From NCBI GenBank assembly GCA_024275165.1, contig JAJRZQ010000023.1, positions 1 to 56,520 of the forward strand: a stretch of 56,520 nt of DNA, read 5' to 3'. Of this stretch, positions 25,799-34,876 are shown in pieces. The DNA comes from a bacterium (lineage in GTDB: Bacteria > SAR324 > XYD2-FULL-50-16). Position numbers and translations under genes: made by a program. The notes under the pieces are model-generated. The model did not search any database and was not told the origin of the DNA. It saw only the letters and a program-made list of their open reading frames with translations. Position 1 is the first letter of the stretch. Each line of letters begins with the position of its first letter.

Positions 25799-27985
25799 CT
25801 ATTCGCTTTGTTTTTTCTTGCTAAAAAGCTCGTTGATCAAACTAACGGGGTCTAAGATTAAACCCACGCGGCCATCCCCTAAAATGGTACCCCCCGTAAT
25901 GCCCCTTACCTTCGCGAAACGGTCGCCCAACTTTTGAATGACAATTTGCTGGCGGTGCAGCAGTTCATCCACCAAAATTCCATAGCGTTTCAGCCCCACA
26001 TTGCAAACAATAATCACCCCCTTGACCGGGTCTGTAACTTTAGGGGTCAAGTGGTACATTTCAAAAAGCCGCACAATGGGAATCGTCTCTCCCTGCAAGA
26101 GGAAAAATTCATTTTCTTGGGCGTTGTACCCTTTTAAATCCGCCTGGTCCGGGGTGATGGTTTGGTTCACATCCAAAATGGGTAGAATAAAGCGGCTCCC
26201 TCCGACAGCGACGACCAAGCCCTCAATGATACTGGTGGTGAGCGGCATTTTAAGCCGGAATGTCGTCCCCACGCCCTTGGCGGATTCAATGGCAATCTTC
26301 CCTCGAAGCTGTTCCACCGATTTTTTGACCACATCCATCCCCACACCCCGACCCGAAATATCGGTGACCACCTGGGCAGTGGAAAACCCGGGCAGAAAAA
26401 TAAAATTATAGACCTCTTTATCGGTATATTCTCGGTCACGCCGGGCCAACCCTCGTTCTACCGCCTTATTCATTAACTTTTCCACATCCAGGCCCCGGCC
26501 ATCATCTTGGATGACCAGATCAATCGCGTCGCCTAGGTGCTGAGCGGTGATGGTCACATTGCCTTGGGGGTCTTTGTTCCCTCGTTCTTCTGCCGGTTCT
26601 ATCCCGTGGTCGATGGAATTGCGCACCAGATGCATGAGCGGGGCATAGATGTTGTCAATAATGGATTTATCCACCAGGGTATCGGAGCCCTTTAAAACCA
26701 GATTGATATTCTTGCCCGACTTGTGACTGAGGTCGCGAACCTGCCGGCTCAATTTGGAAAAAACCGAACCAATGGGAAACATGCGAATCCCCAAAACCTT
26801 GTTGCGCAAGGACTCGGTAATTTTTTCCAAGTGATCGAGTTGCGCCAGTACGCTGCGGTCTGCCTCCTCTAAAATAACCGGGTTTTGGCTTAACAAGGAG
26901 AGGGCGACCACCATCTCGCCTACCAGATTGCTCAATTCATCAAGCTTTGTGGCTGAGACCTTTAAGGTCTCGTCAATTTTTTTGCCCCCCGGGGCAGCCT
27001 GTTGACTCTTGTGCGAGCGCTTGGGAATGATTTTTTCCGGCGGGCTGGAGTCGCCTTTGCTTTCTTTTGACGGCAAGGTTGGCTCTGGCTCCCGAGGCGC
27101 TGTTTCTCGCGCCTCCTCTTTCACCGGTGTTCCCTCCGGTGCCCCGCCTTGGGGATGGTCGATACAGTACTGCAGGGCTTGATAAAAGTCCCCTAAATTT
27201 ACCGGGGCCACTAGGCTGCCCTCGATTAAATTCTTGAGTTGATCCACCAAGTTTTTTAAACAATCAATCGAGATGAACAGCAACTCAAATACGGAAGGCG
27301 TCAAGCTGCGTTTTCCGTCTCGAATCTCTCCTAGAATATCCTCGGTGCGGTGGGCCACCTTGCCAATGACCGGCATCCCTAAAAAGCCGGAAGTCCCCTT
27401 GATGGTATGCATAATGCGAAACACCGCGTCAATCTCACTCTTTTGGCTTGGGTCTTCTTCTAAGGACAAAACCGTTTCTTCCACGGCTTCCAGCCCATCT
27501 TTTACCTCGTTAATAAAATCTCCCGCAGAGCCATCTTCTAAAACCTCCGCAGTCGGCAAATCCTGCAATACCTCCTCGGGGTAATCGGCATGCCCTTCCG
27601 AAACGGCGTTCATACCCTCTAACATGTGCTGGAACCTGCCTAAAATACCGGAAAACTCCTCCCTTTTGTCTTCCCCGCGACCTAGGGCATCTAAAGCGTC
27701 ATCTAAAAATTCATAGAGGTTCAAAACATAAGTCATCCCCGTGTAGGAGCCGATGCTTTCCGTGGCGAGTTGACCTAAAAGGTCATTGATAAATTCCAAC
27801 CCCTGAACGAAGTTTTCCAACCCGTGATGTTGACAAACCTCCAACAGCCCATCCATGGGCAACATGATCTCGGTCAAATCGGGGAGGCTAAACCCGTTTA
27901 GGTTTTTTTCCAAAAGCGAGGCTCGCAACTGCTCGCGAAAGGGAGCCAACTCCTCCAAAATAAGCTCGAACTGACGGACTTCCAT
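25799..27985 (-). CDS. cheA: Chemotaxis histidine kinase CheA
   Basis: 728 residues. The N-terminal 140 residues are an extra helical region that resembles a degenerate Hpt domain without the phospho-His. A true Hpt domain follows, with His193 in RIMHTIKGTSGFLG. A Pro/Glu/Lys-rich linker (about 280-335) leads to the dimerisation domain, the ATPase core (HLVRNSIDHGIE for the N box, IQDDGRGLD and GFSTA, GRGVGMDVV for the G boxes) and a C-terminal CheW-like domain. It starts only 9 bp after the cysE stop codon, so the chemotaxis genes share a transcript with cysE and lpxK unless an internal promoter exists. Confidence 0.95.
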   Translation of the reverse strand: MEVRQFELILEELAPFREQLRASLLEKNLNGFSLPDLTEIMLPMDGLLEVCQHHGLENFVQGLEFINDLLGQLATESIGSYTGMTYVLNLYEFLDDALDALGRGEDKREEFSGILGRFQHMLEGMNAVSEGHADYPEEVLQDLPTAEVLEDGSAGDFINEVKDGLEAVEETVLSLEEDPSQKSEIDAVFRIMHTIKGTSGFLGMPVIGKVAHRTEDILGEIRDGKRSLTPSVFELLFISIDCLKNLVDQLKNLIEGSLVAPVNLGDFYQALQYCIDHPQGGAPEGTPVKEEARETAPREPEPTLPSKESKGDSSPPEKIIPKRSHKSQQAAPGGKKIDETLKVSATKLDELSNLVGEMVVALSLLSQNPVILEEADRSVLAQLDHLEKITESLRNKVLGIRMFPIGSVFSKLSRQVRDLSHKSGKNINLVLKGSDTLVDKSIIDNIYAPLMHLVRNSIDHGIEPAEERGNKDPQGNVTITAQHLGDAIDLVIQDDGRGLDVEKLMNKAVERGLARRDREYTDKEVYNFIFLPGFSTAQVVTDISGRGVGMDVVKKSVEQLRGKIAIESAKGVGTTFRLKMPLTTSIIEGLVVAVGGSRFILPILDVNQTITPDQADLKGYNAQENEFFLLQGETIPIVRLFEMYHLTPKVTDPVKGVIIVCNVGLKRYGILVDELLHRQQIVIQKLGDRFAKVRGITGGTILGDGRVGLILDPVSLINELFSKKKQSE

Positions 27986-27994
27986 AGCTGTCTC

Positions 27995-28933
27995 CTAAAT
28001 ACCGCTACCTTTAAACAATTCCGAGTCCAAAACTTCTCCTTTTTGAAAACGGCGATACTCCTGCTTGGTCACATCGAAGGTAATGACGGTGTAAGGCTCT
28101 ACGGATTCGGTAATCCACACATTTCCCCCAATCACCGACCCCTTTCCGATAAGGGTACTGCCGCCTAAAATATTACAGCCCGCGTATAAAATCACCTCGT
28201 CTTCAATCGTGGGGTGCCGTTTTAATCCCTTGATCAACAGTCCATCCTCATTCTTGCGAAAGGACAAGGCCCCTAAGGTCACCCCTTGATACACCTTGAC
28301 CCGGTTGCCGATCTCACAGGTTTCCCCGACCACCACCCCGGTTCCGTGATCAATAAAAAAGCTTTCCCCGATCTTTGCCCCAGGGTGCAGGTCGATCCCG
28401 GTGCGAGAATGGGCATATTCACTGAGCATACGAGGGATGAGAGGAATCTCTTTCAAATAAAGCTCATGGGCAACCCGATGCAGGGCCACGGCAAGAACAC
28501 TGGGGTAAGAGACAATCACCTCTTCATGACTGCGCGCTGCCGGGTCCCCCATAAAGGCGGCATGCACATCAAGCTTCAGCATCCTGCGAATCTGCGGCAG
28601 ACTTTCCAAAAACCCCATCACCGCGTCTTTAGCCTGCTCCACATGCCGACTATGGGGCTCGTTGGGGTAGCCAAAGCAGATGCTTTTGGTCACTTGCGCC
28701 AATAACCTTTGGTGAACCTGATCGAGCATGTACCCGCTCCAATTCTTCAGATTCCCCGCATGCACCCGTTCGCCCGTGAAAAACCCGGGAAACAGCAGGT
28801 GCAAGAGTTTTTGCCCCACATCAATGATCTCCACATTCGAAGGCAGATTGATCCCATCAACATGGTTGATTCCGCCTTCTGAGTCGTAGGTTTCTAATAA
28901 TTCCTGATGGATCTGACTCAGCCGTTTGATCAT
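27995..28933 (-). CDS. cysE: Serine O-acetyltransferase
   Basis: Acetylates L-serine with acetyl-CoA, the first step of cysteine synthesis. The C-terminal left-handed beta helix contains the family signature GIDLHPGAKIG, then FFIDHGTGVVVGETCEIG (catalytic Asp/His region) and VYQGVTLGALSF. The 312-residue protein has a long helical N-terminal domain like the EpsC-type enzymes. I choose the ATG at 28933, which overlaps the lpxK stop as ATGA; upstream codons to 29008 belong to the end of lpxK in another frame. A C-terminal tail (VTKQEYRRFQKGEVLDSE) carries no obvious feedback motif. Confidence 0.9.
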   Translation of the reverse strand: MIKRLSQIHQELLETYDSEGGINHVDGINLPSNVEIIDVGQKLLHLLFPGFFTGERVHAGNLKNWSGYMLDQVHQRLLAQVTKSICFGYPNEPHSRHVEQAKDAVMGFLESLPQIRRMLKLDVHAAFMGDPAARSHEEVIVSYPSVLAVALHRVAHELYLKEIPLIPRMLSEYAHSRTGIDLHPGAKIGESFFIDHGTGVVVGETCEIGNRVKVYQGVTLGALSFRKNEDGLLIKGLKRHPTIEDEVILYAGCNILGGSTLIGKGSVIGGNVWITESVEPYTVITFDVTKQEYRRFQKGEVLDSELFKGSGI

Positions 28934-29967
28934 TGCTTTAATCCTCGCAATCGCTCTTGTAAAAAACGCTCCAGCGCCTTTTCTGGTTCCATCCGCATCT
29001 TCAACCAATAAATGGGAGGAAGCTCCTCTTGATAGGGCTCCAGCTTAACCCAGTCTTTTTCCGTGGTGACCAGTAATCCTCTCCCCTGGGTGAGCCGCTC
29101 TCTTTCTGCTTTACTATACCCTTGGTGATCACTGAATACAAGATGCGCGGCAAGCTTTGCGCCCAGTGTTTTTAAAGTTAAGGCAAAAGCTTGGGGATTG
29201 CCCAGGCCGGAGATGGCCGTTATTTCTTTCCCCGCTAAAAAAGAGGGGCTTTACTCCGGGCCTCCCCCCAATACCAGGGCCTCGGGGATAAAGGGGCAGA
29301 GAAAAAGAGGTACCGCCTCCCCCACGATGGCTTTTAATTGCTCCACCAAGGCAGTGGGGTCGCAAAGATTGGATTTCGTTACCAGCAGAGCGCTCGCCCG
29401 CCTCAAGGCGCTTACCCCCTCCCTTAAAGGCCCTAAAGGCAGGGTGAGGCCATTGCCTAAGCCGCGAGTCGCATCGACTAAAACCAAATCCAGTTCCCGT
29501 TGCAGAGCTAGGTGCTGCATTCCGTCATCTAAAATCAAGAGGTTCGCTTGTTGTTGCGCCACCTCTGCCGCCTCCACTCGCTTGGGAGAAATATAAATGC
29601 TCAACTTTGGATGCCGCAAATGCAACATCCAGGGTTCATCCCCTACTTCTTCCATACCGAGTTTATCGCCACCGGGCTCTAAAATCCGCAAACCCTGCCC
29701 TTGAGACTTATAACCTCTTGTCAAAACAGCGGGATGAAGCCCTTGGGCTACCGCAAAATCCACCAACCAACTCGCCATCGGGCTTTTACCCGTCCCCCCT
29801 ACGGTGAGATTTCCCAATGAAACCACAGGAACCCGCATGCTTTGAGAGGGCAACCAGCCCGCTCCATAAAGCTTTACCCGCAGCGCCGCCAAGAGGGAAA
29901 AAGGATAGGCCAAGACCCAAGCCCAGGGGCGCAACAAAAGAGGAAGAGGGCGGTAAAACCAATTCAT
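28930..29967 (-). pseudogene. lpxK: lpxK (tetraacyldisaccharide 4'-kinase) with in-frame TAA
   Basis: LpxK phosphorylates the lipid A disaccharide at the inner membrane. The frame from ATG 29967 starts with a hydrophobic anchor and contains VSLGNLTVGGTGKSPM (P-loop) and LILDDGMQH. A TAA at 29251-29253 (codon 239) interrupts it. The same frame continues for 106 more codons with expected C-terminal LpxK motifs: ITAISGLGNPQAF, LVFSDHQGYS and LLVTTEKDWVKL. It then stops with TGA at 28930-28932, overlapping the cysE ATG. Full length with the stop replaced would be 345, the normal size. LpxK is usually essential where lipid A is made, so a true null would be surprising. Confidence 0.85.
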
Positions 29968-29989
29968 AGTCCGTTCAATCTCGTAACTT

Positions 29990-31033
29990 TTACAAAAAAG
30001 TTTGGTTTTTGCTCAGGCGCAGAATCTCTCTTGCCGCGACCTCTAAGTCCGTGCAGTCCACCTGGGCAAAAACCCGACTCAGTTCAACCCCGTGGTCGTA
30101 TTTTGGATCGTAGTATTCGGTTAAGATGCGGGCAAAACAACGAGAATAATCCCCTTGATCAAAAAAATCCAGCAGTTCCTCCACCCCCTTTTTGCCAAAA
30201 TGCGCCTTGAGTCGCTCAATCATGGAACGCAAACGAGCCTGGTAGGGCTGTTGCGCCGTAACATATTCCTCAATGGTGCGTTGCACCCGCGTCGCTAAAG
30301 GGGCCTGGACCTGAATCATGGGAGCCGCTTGCATGATTTTCCACAATTTGGGCGGCAAATTGATCGGGCCGATTTTTCGACTCTCCCCTTCGATAAAAAC
30401 AGGGGCGCTCAAATCCAAGGCCCTTAAGGCTTGCACCAAGCGGGCCTCGAAATTTTTCTGGGTCGAGGGCCTGAGCCCCAACCCCCCAAAAAGACTGCCT
30501 CGATGCTGGGCCAAGCCCTCTAAATCAAGATGATTGGGCAATTGGCGCAAGAGTAAGGTTTTGCCGATTCCAGTCTGCCCAAAAAGCAGGATCGGCTGCC
30601 GCATCTCCAGTTCATCGAGTTGACCCAAAACCCAATTACGGTACGCCTTGTAGCCCCCCTCAATCTGCCGGACTCCCAAGCCCAAGGAATGGGCAAAGCG
30701 GGTCATCACCAGACTGCGCATTCCCCCACGGGCGCACATCACCGCCACAGGCCCTTTTGCAACGATTTCTATTAGGGCCTTTTTCAAGGCTTCAACCTTT
30801 TTTTCCAAAAAAAGATAACCCTGATCCACCGCTTTGGCAGGGCCTTCTTGTTTGTATAAAATTCCGATCAGGTGTCGCTCTTCATCGTTGAGCAAAGGCA
30901 GGTTGAGCGCATCGGGAACCGCTCCTTGAGCAAACTCGCCGGGAGCCCGAACATCTAAGATAAACCAATCCCCTGCCATTGCCTCGGCAATGGCGAGGGT
31001 TTCGGTTTCGCCTTGGTGTAGATCCTCTCTCAT
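29990..31033 (-). CDS. mnmH: tRNA 2-selenouridine synthase (SelU/MnmH)
   Basis: Replaces sulfur by selenium, via a geranylated intermediate, in the 2-thiouridine at the wobble position of some tRNAs, using selenophosphate. The N-terminal rhodanese domain contains LDVRAPGEFAQGAVP (26-40), LYKQEGPAKA and the catalytic Cys100 in CARGGMRS, followed by IEGGYKAYRNWVL. The C-terminal half has a P-loop GQTGIGKT (about 149-156). The ATG at 31033 is used; an upstream start at 31114 would add 27 hydrophobic residues overlapping the act terminator. It is the first gene after that terminator on the minus strand and probably leads the transcript that goes on to lpxK, cysE and the che genes. selD is not in the window. 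Confidence 0.88.
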   Translation of the reverse strand: MREDLHQGETETLAIAEAMAGDWFILDVRAPGEFAQGAVPDALNLPLLNDEERHLIGILYKQEGPAKAVDQGYLFLEKKVEALKKALIEIVAKGPVAVMCARGGMRSLVMTRFAHSLGLGVRQIEGGYKAYRNWVLGQLDELEMRQPILLFGQTGIGKTLLLRQLPNHLDLEGLAQHRGSLFGGLGLRPSTQKNFEARLVQALRALDLSAPVFIEGESRKIGPINLPPKLWKIMQAAPMIQVQAPLATRVQRTIEEYVTAQQPYQARLRSMIERLKAHFGKKGVEELLDFFDQGDYSRCFARILTEYYDPKYDHGVELSRVFAQVDCTDLEVAAREILRLSKNQTFL

Positions 31034-31075
31034 GCTGTTGAGATCAGGGTGAAGGGGCAGGAGAAAAAAGGCAAT

Positions 31076-31112
31076 AAAAAACCCCGCCGACCCTATGGGC
31101 CGACAGGGTTTC
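31076..31112 (-). terminator. Intrinsic terminator of the act operon
   Basis: On the minus strand, AAACCC...GGGTTT arms enclose an inner imperfect stem (TCGGCCC with GGGTCGG, using G-T pairs) and an ATA loop; the stem is followed by six T residues. It starts 19 nt after the actF stop codon and just before mnmH, so it separates the respiratory operon from the mnmH-lpxK-cysE-che genes. Confidence 0.7.
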
Positions 31113-31131
31113 AACTACACTCGACTCCAGC

Positions 31132-32475
31132 CTAATGGTGCAGACTGGGGTCTTTAAAAAAGTGCCGATCCGAAATCGGCATATTGGGCACCCGAGCCAT
31201 GAACCAGAAAAAGCAAAGGAAGAAAGTGCCGCCGATCCCTAAGGTCAAGGCAAAATCATAGATGCTGTACTGAAAACCGGGTAAACCAACCGGACCCGCG
31301 ACAGCGTGAGCGCCATGCGCGCCCGCGCCCTCGGCAGCCAAGCGAGCCGCCACTTGATTCTCTTGCATGGAAGGAACAATCAAAAAATACTTTTCCAACC
31401 ACATCCCAATGAGAATTTCAATCGCGAAAATCCGCGAAGCCCAGACACTGTTGCATACGGTGCGAGGAGCCAACCCAAAGAAGGGAATAATGAACATCAT
31501 GGCGGTCAAGAGCCAGAACATCCAACCCCAAGAATGAGACTGAATCCGCAAAATCAAATAGGGGGCCTCTTCGGGCATGTTGCCGTACCAGATCACGATG
31601 ACCTGCGCAAAACACATATAAGTCCACAAGAGGCAAAAGGCAAAAATGAACTTCCCCGTATCGTGAAAGCGGACAATGCTGATATACTCCTCAAGTTTGA
31701 ATTTGCTGCGAATCACCCCGGAGGCGAGGTTGATAAAACACATGGCCCCAATCAAGCTGGCGGCCAGATACTGCACCCCAAACATGGTGGAAAACCATTC
31801 TTGGTCAATGCTCATCACCCAATCCCAGGCGATCATGCTGATCAGCATGACCATGGCAAAAGCCAACCAGGGAGCGAACATATGAGCGGAGCGGAACGAC
31901 TTTTCCTGTTCCTCTTCTTGAGAGCCATAATTTTTCACCAAGCGGTCGGCAAAGGGATTGGAAAACCCGTTTAACTGCTTGGCAAGGCCGATGTCGGGGC
32001 GCAAGACGGCTTTGAGATAATACCAAGCCATGCCCATGACCACCACAAACAAGATCAGATTCCGTTTGACGAAAAAACTCAAATCGAGCCATGCCGCCTT
32101 GGAATGGATCACCTTATCGTGATCCACCCATTCCCAATAATGCTCTGCCCCAAACAGGGCCACCACCAGCAAAAGCAAGGCCACGGGAGCAAAAGAAAAG
32201 GCCGCTTCCGCAATCCTTTTCATGGGACGAGACCATTTTGCGTCAGTCACCGTCCAGATAATGGAAAAAATCAGACCGCCAAAGGCAATGCTGCCAAAAA
32301 ACACCGTGTTGACCAGCAAAGCTTGCCAAGCCAACTCAGGATGACCGCTGAACAAGCCCACGATGAAGCCAATCACTCCAACGGCCACGAAGAGATAGAG
32401 CATCCCCTTCAAGCCGCCACTGGGCTTGATCTGGACCCGCTCTAAAATTTCCTTCATTTCTTCGTTTCGGTTCAT
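31132..32475 (-). CDS. actF: Alternative Complex III subunit ActF
   Basis: A 447-residue polytopic membrane protein of the NrfD/PsrC-like type that is the second large quinol-binding membrane subunit of Alternative Complex III. About ten hydrophobic helices are visible, beginning near residue 24 (MLYLFVAVGVIGFIVGLFSG) and ending near 435. The sequence RSAHMFAPWLAFAMVMLISMIAWDWVMSIDQEWFSTMFGVQY is typical of ActF (about 190-230; only key parts quoted). It follows actE with an ATGA overlap and is the last gene before a terminator. No oxidase genes follow it, unlike in many organisms with this complex. Confidence 0.88.
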   Translation of the reverse strand: MNRNEEMKEILERVQIKPSGGLKGMLYLFVAVGVIGFIVGLFSGHPELAWQALLVNTVFFGSIAFGGLIFSIIWTVTDAKWSRPMKRIAEAAFSFAPVALLLLVVALFGAEHYWEWVDHDKVIHSKAAWLDLSFFVKRNLILFVVVMGMAWYYLKAVLRPDIGLAKQLNGFSNPFADRLVKNYGSQEEEQEKSFRSAHMFAPWLAFAMVMLISMIAWDWVMSIDQEWFSTMFGVQYLAASLIGAMCFINLASGVIRSKFKLEEYISIVRFHDTGKFIFAFCLLWTYMCFAQVIVIWYGNMPEEAPYLILRIQSHSWGWMFWLLTAMMFIIPFFGLAPRTVCNSVWASRIFAIEILIGMWLEKYFLIVPSMQENQVAARLAAEGAGAHGAHAVAGPVGLPGFQYSIYDFALTLGIGGTFFLCFFWFMARVPNMPISDRHFFKDPSLHH

Positions 32476-33032
32476 TTCTGCTTCTCCATTTTGCGGATGT
32501 AATTGACGATATCCCAGCGTTCTTTCGCGGTAGTGGCATAACCTAAAGGTGGCATCACCGCGCCGGAAGCGTATTTGATCTTATGGAAGATGTAACCATC
32601 GGTAAAACCGGGGGTCATGATCATCATCGCCGGAGCAATCATCCCTTTTTCATTCACCTTCGACTTTGCCGTGCCCATGTCGTTCATGGTTTTCCCATCA
32701 AAATGGCAGACAGCGCAGTAGGTTTTATATTTCAACTCCCCATTGGCCAAGCTCTCCGGTGTAGGGGGGTTGGGGTTTTGGGTCGCCGTGGCGGCGTTCA
32801 TCTCTTTTGCGAACCAATCCGGACTCGTCTGCTTGCTTCGCGGCTCATAGACCCTGCCATCGGTACTGACCGAATGGATGGGGAATTTGAGCATGCTCCC
32901 CAATTGCTGGGGTTTAATGTTTCTTTGGTCGTACATGTCGATGACAAAAACGAGAATCGACGATTTACCAAAGATAGAGGGGCTGACCAATAACAAGAGC
33001 AGGCCCGCGATAATAATGACTTTACGCTTCAC
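32472..33032 (-). CDS. actE: Alternative Complex III mono-haem cytochrome c subunit ActE
   Basis: 186 residues with an N-terminal hydrophobic signal/anchor and one haem-binding motif CAVCH (about residue 110). An axial Met could be one of the Met residues in SGAVMPPLGY. The segment DMYDQRNIKPQ shortly after the signal is characteristic of ActE. The protein should be exported and feed electrons from the complex to a terminal oxidase or soluble cytochrome. It overlaps actD by 11 bp and actF by ATGA. Confidence 0.87.
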   Translation of the reverse strand: MKRKVIIIAGLLLLLVSPSIFGKSSILVFVIDMYDQRNIKPQQLGSMLKFPIHSVSTDGRVYEPRSKQTSPDWFAKEMNAATATQNPNPPTPESLANGELKYKTYCAVCHFDGKTMNDMGTAKSKVNEKGMIAPAMMIMTPGFTDGYIFHKIKYASGAVMPPLGYATTAKERWDIVNYIRKMEKQK

Positions 33033-33552
33033 GATGCACCTCCTCTGCTTGATAGCGGTTCATGATGGCTTCGACCTTTTCATAGTCGTGCTCGCTGCAA
33101 GGAACAACCACCCCAAAACGGTCGCGCATGAAACGATCATACCCCTTGTACCTCTTCGAGGTGGGACGCGGCGTCCCAAAGGTATCTTTTAAGATTAAAC
33201 CCACGGTGCCAAAAAGGGTTATCCAAATGGCACAGATTACAGAAAGCTCAAAAAAGATGGGCCCCATACTGGGAACCGAAATCACAGGCTTGCCCGAGAC
33301 CGGCAAAACCCAATCCAAGGTCATAAACACCATAATCACCACCGCCAAGGTGGAACCACAGAACATACCAAAAAGGGTAAACCAGGGAATGCTGCTTTGG
33401 GGGTTGCCCAAAGCGTGATCAATTTCGTGCCGAGGGCAGGGGGTATGGGTCGTCAATTGACGATACCCCTCCTTTCTCAGCTCTTTAATGCTGTTACAGG
33501 TATCATCCAGGTACTCGAAAGTAGCCCAGACTCCGGAGAATTCCTTGCTCAT
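33022..33552 (-). CDS. actD: Alternative Complex III subunit ActD (DUF3341)
   Basis: 176 residues of the DUF3341 family: a soluble N-terminal part with TFEYLDDTCNSIKELRKEGY and THTPCPRHEIDHAL, followed by two transmembrane helices (about 58-78 and 98-122), and a C-terminal soluble part rich in charged residues (RFGVVVPCSEHDYEKVEAIM). This is the expected two-helix architecture of ActD, which sits in the membrane next to ActC/ActF. Start overlaps actC stop by ATGA. Confidence 0.87.
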   Translation of the reverse strand: MSKEFSGVWATFEYLDDTCNSIKELRKEGYRQLTTHTPCPRHEIDHALGNPQSSIPWFTLFGMFCGSTLAVVIMVFMTLDWVLPVSGKPVISVPSMGPIFFELSVICAIWITLFGTVGLILKDTFGTPRPTSKRYKGYDRFMRDRFGVVVPCSEHDYEKVEAIMNRYQAEEVHREA

Positions 33553-34868
33553 TTCGCGCTCCTCAGAGGGGGGTTAAGCGCCTCTTTCAACTCGGCAACC
33601 GCCAAGGAAGGCATGATTTTTACAAAAAGGAAGAACCACATTAAAAACCAACCGAACGAGCCGATGGTAATGTAGATTTCCACCCATTGAAATTTGTAGT
33701 TCGCCCAGGCATAGGGGTCAAAGTCGTGGGCTAACGAGGTGACCACGATATTGAAGCGTTCCAGCCACATCCCGATGTTCACCAAAATAGAGATCACAAA
33801 TAAAGCGGGAATATTGGTCCGAATCTTCTTCGACCAAAGCGGAATCGGGCTGATGACATTGCAAAAAATCATCCCCCAGAAAAAGAGCTTCAATTCACCA
33901 AAGGGCCGATACCAAAAGAGGGCTTTTTCGTATTTCGCGCCCGAGTAATAGGCGATGAAAAACTCAGAAGCGTAAGCATAGCTTACCACAATCCCGGTGA
34001 AAATGATCATCTTGGCCATGCCTTCTAAATCCTTGATCTTGATGATCTCGTCAAAACCTCGGAAAATAAAACGCATGGGAATCATAATGGTCAATACCAT
34101 GGCGCAACCACTGAAAATCGCTCCCGCCACAAAGTAGGGCGGGAAGATGGTGGTGTGCCAACCGGGAATCGAGCCCATGGCAAAATCCCAAGATACGATG
34201 GAGTGAACCGAAAAAACCAGGGGCGTACAAATGGCGGCAAACAAGAGGTAAGCCCTCATATAGTGCAGCCATTGGTGGTTGGTTCCCCTAAAACCCAAAG
34301 AGGGAAGGGCGTAAATCAACCTTTTTAGGCCCTTGGAATCGTCGCGTACGCTGGCAAAGTCGGGAATCAAGCCCAGCAGGAAAAAGGCGATGGAGACCGA
34401 CATATAGGTATTGACCGCGAATACATCCCACAAAAGGGGGGATTTGAAATTCACCCATAAGAGCCTTTGGTTCGGGTAGGGAATCAACCAATAGAAGTTC
34501 CAAACCCGACCAATGTGAATCAAGGGGAACAGGCCCGCCGTCATGACCGAGAAAACGGTCATCGCTTCCGAAGCCCGATAAATCGAGGTTCTAAAGGGGG
34601 CCCGTACCAGGTAGAGTACCGCTGAAATCAGGGTTCCGGCGTGGGCGATCCCAACCCAAAATACAAAGTTGGTGATGTAAACCCCCCAACCAATCGGGTT
34701 GTTGATCCCGCTGCCTTCCAGACCATGACGGATCTGGTAGGCGAAAGCGAAAATCCCCATTCCCAAGGCGGTGATGATCACCAAAAAACTAGCGAGCCAA
34801 GCCTTTCCAGGCGGCTCTAGCGACTTTAAAATGTCGTCGTTAATGCTGGCGTAAGTAATATTGCTCAC
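33549..34868 (-). CDS. actC: Alternative Complex III NrfD-like membrane subunit ActC
   Basis: 439-residue NrfD/PsrC-family protein with about ten transmembrane helices; it is the main quinol-binding membrane subunit of the complex. Recognisable stretches are NPIGWGVYITNFVFWVGIAH (about 57-76), the downstream YLVRAPFRTSIYRASEAMT, and IVSWDFAMGSIPGWHTTIFPP (about 223-243). It is preceded by actB (8-bp gap) and overlaps actD by ATGA, the canonical gene order actABCDEF. Confidence 0.92.
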   Translation of the reverse strand: MSNITYASINDDILKSLEPPGKAWLASFLVIITALGMGIFAFAYQIRHGLEGSGINNPIGWGVYITNFVFWVGIAHAGTLISAVLYLVRAPFRTSIYRASEAMTVFSVMTAGLFPLIHIGRVWNFYWLIPYPNQRLLWVNFKSPLLWDVFAVNTYMSVSIAFFLLGLIPDFASVRDDSKGLKRLIYALPSLGFRGTNHQWLHYMRAYLLFAAICTPLVFSVHSIVSWDFAMGSIPGWHTTIFPPYFVAGAIFSGCAMVLTIMIPMRFIFRGFDEIIKIKDLEGMAKMIIFTGIVVSYAYASEFFIAYYSGAKYEKALFWYRPFGELKLFFWGMIFCNVISPIPLWSKKIRTNIPALFVISILVNIGMWLERFNIVVTSLAHDFDPYAWANYKFQWVEIYITIGSFGWFLMWFFLFVKIMPSLAVAELKEALNPPLRSAK

Positions 34869-34876
34869 GGCTGCTC

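Noticed and set aside
21514-29967. Selenocysteine as an explanation for the interrupted cheD and lpxK
   Set aside because: The interrupting codons are TAG and TAA, not TGA, so tRNA-Sec cannot decode them.
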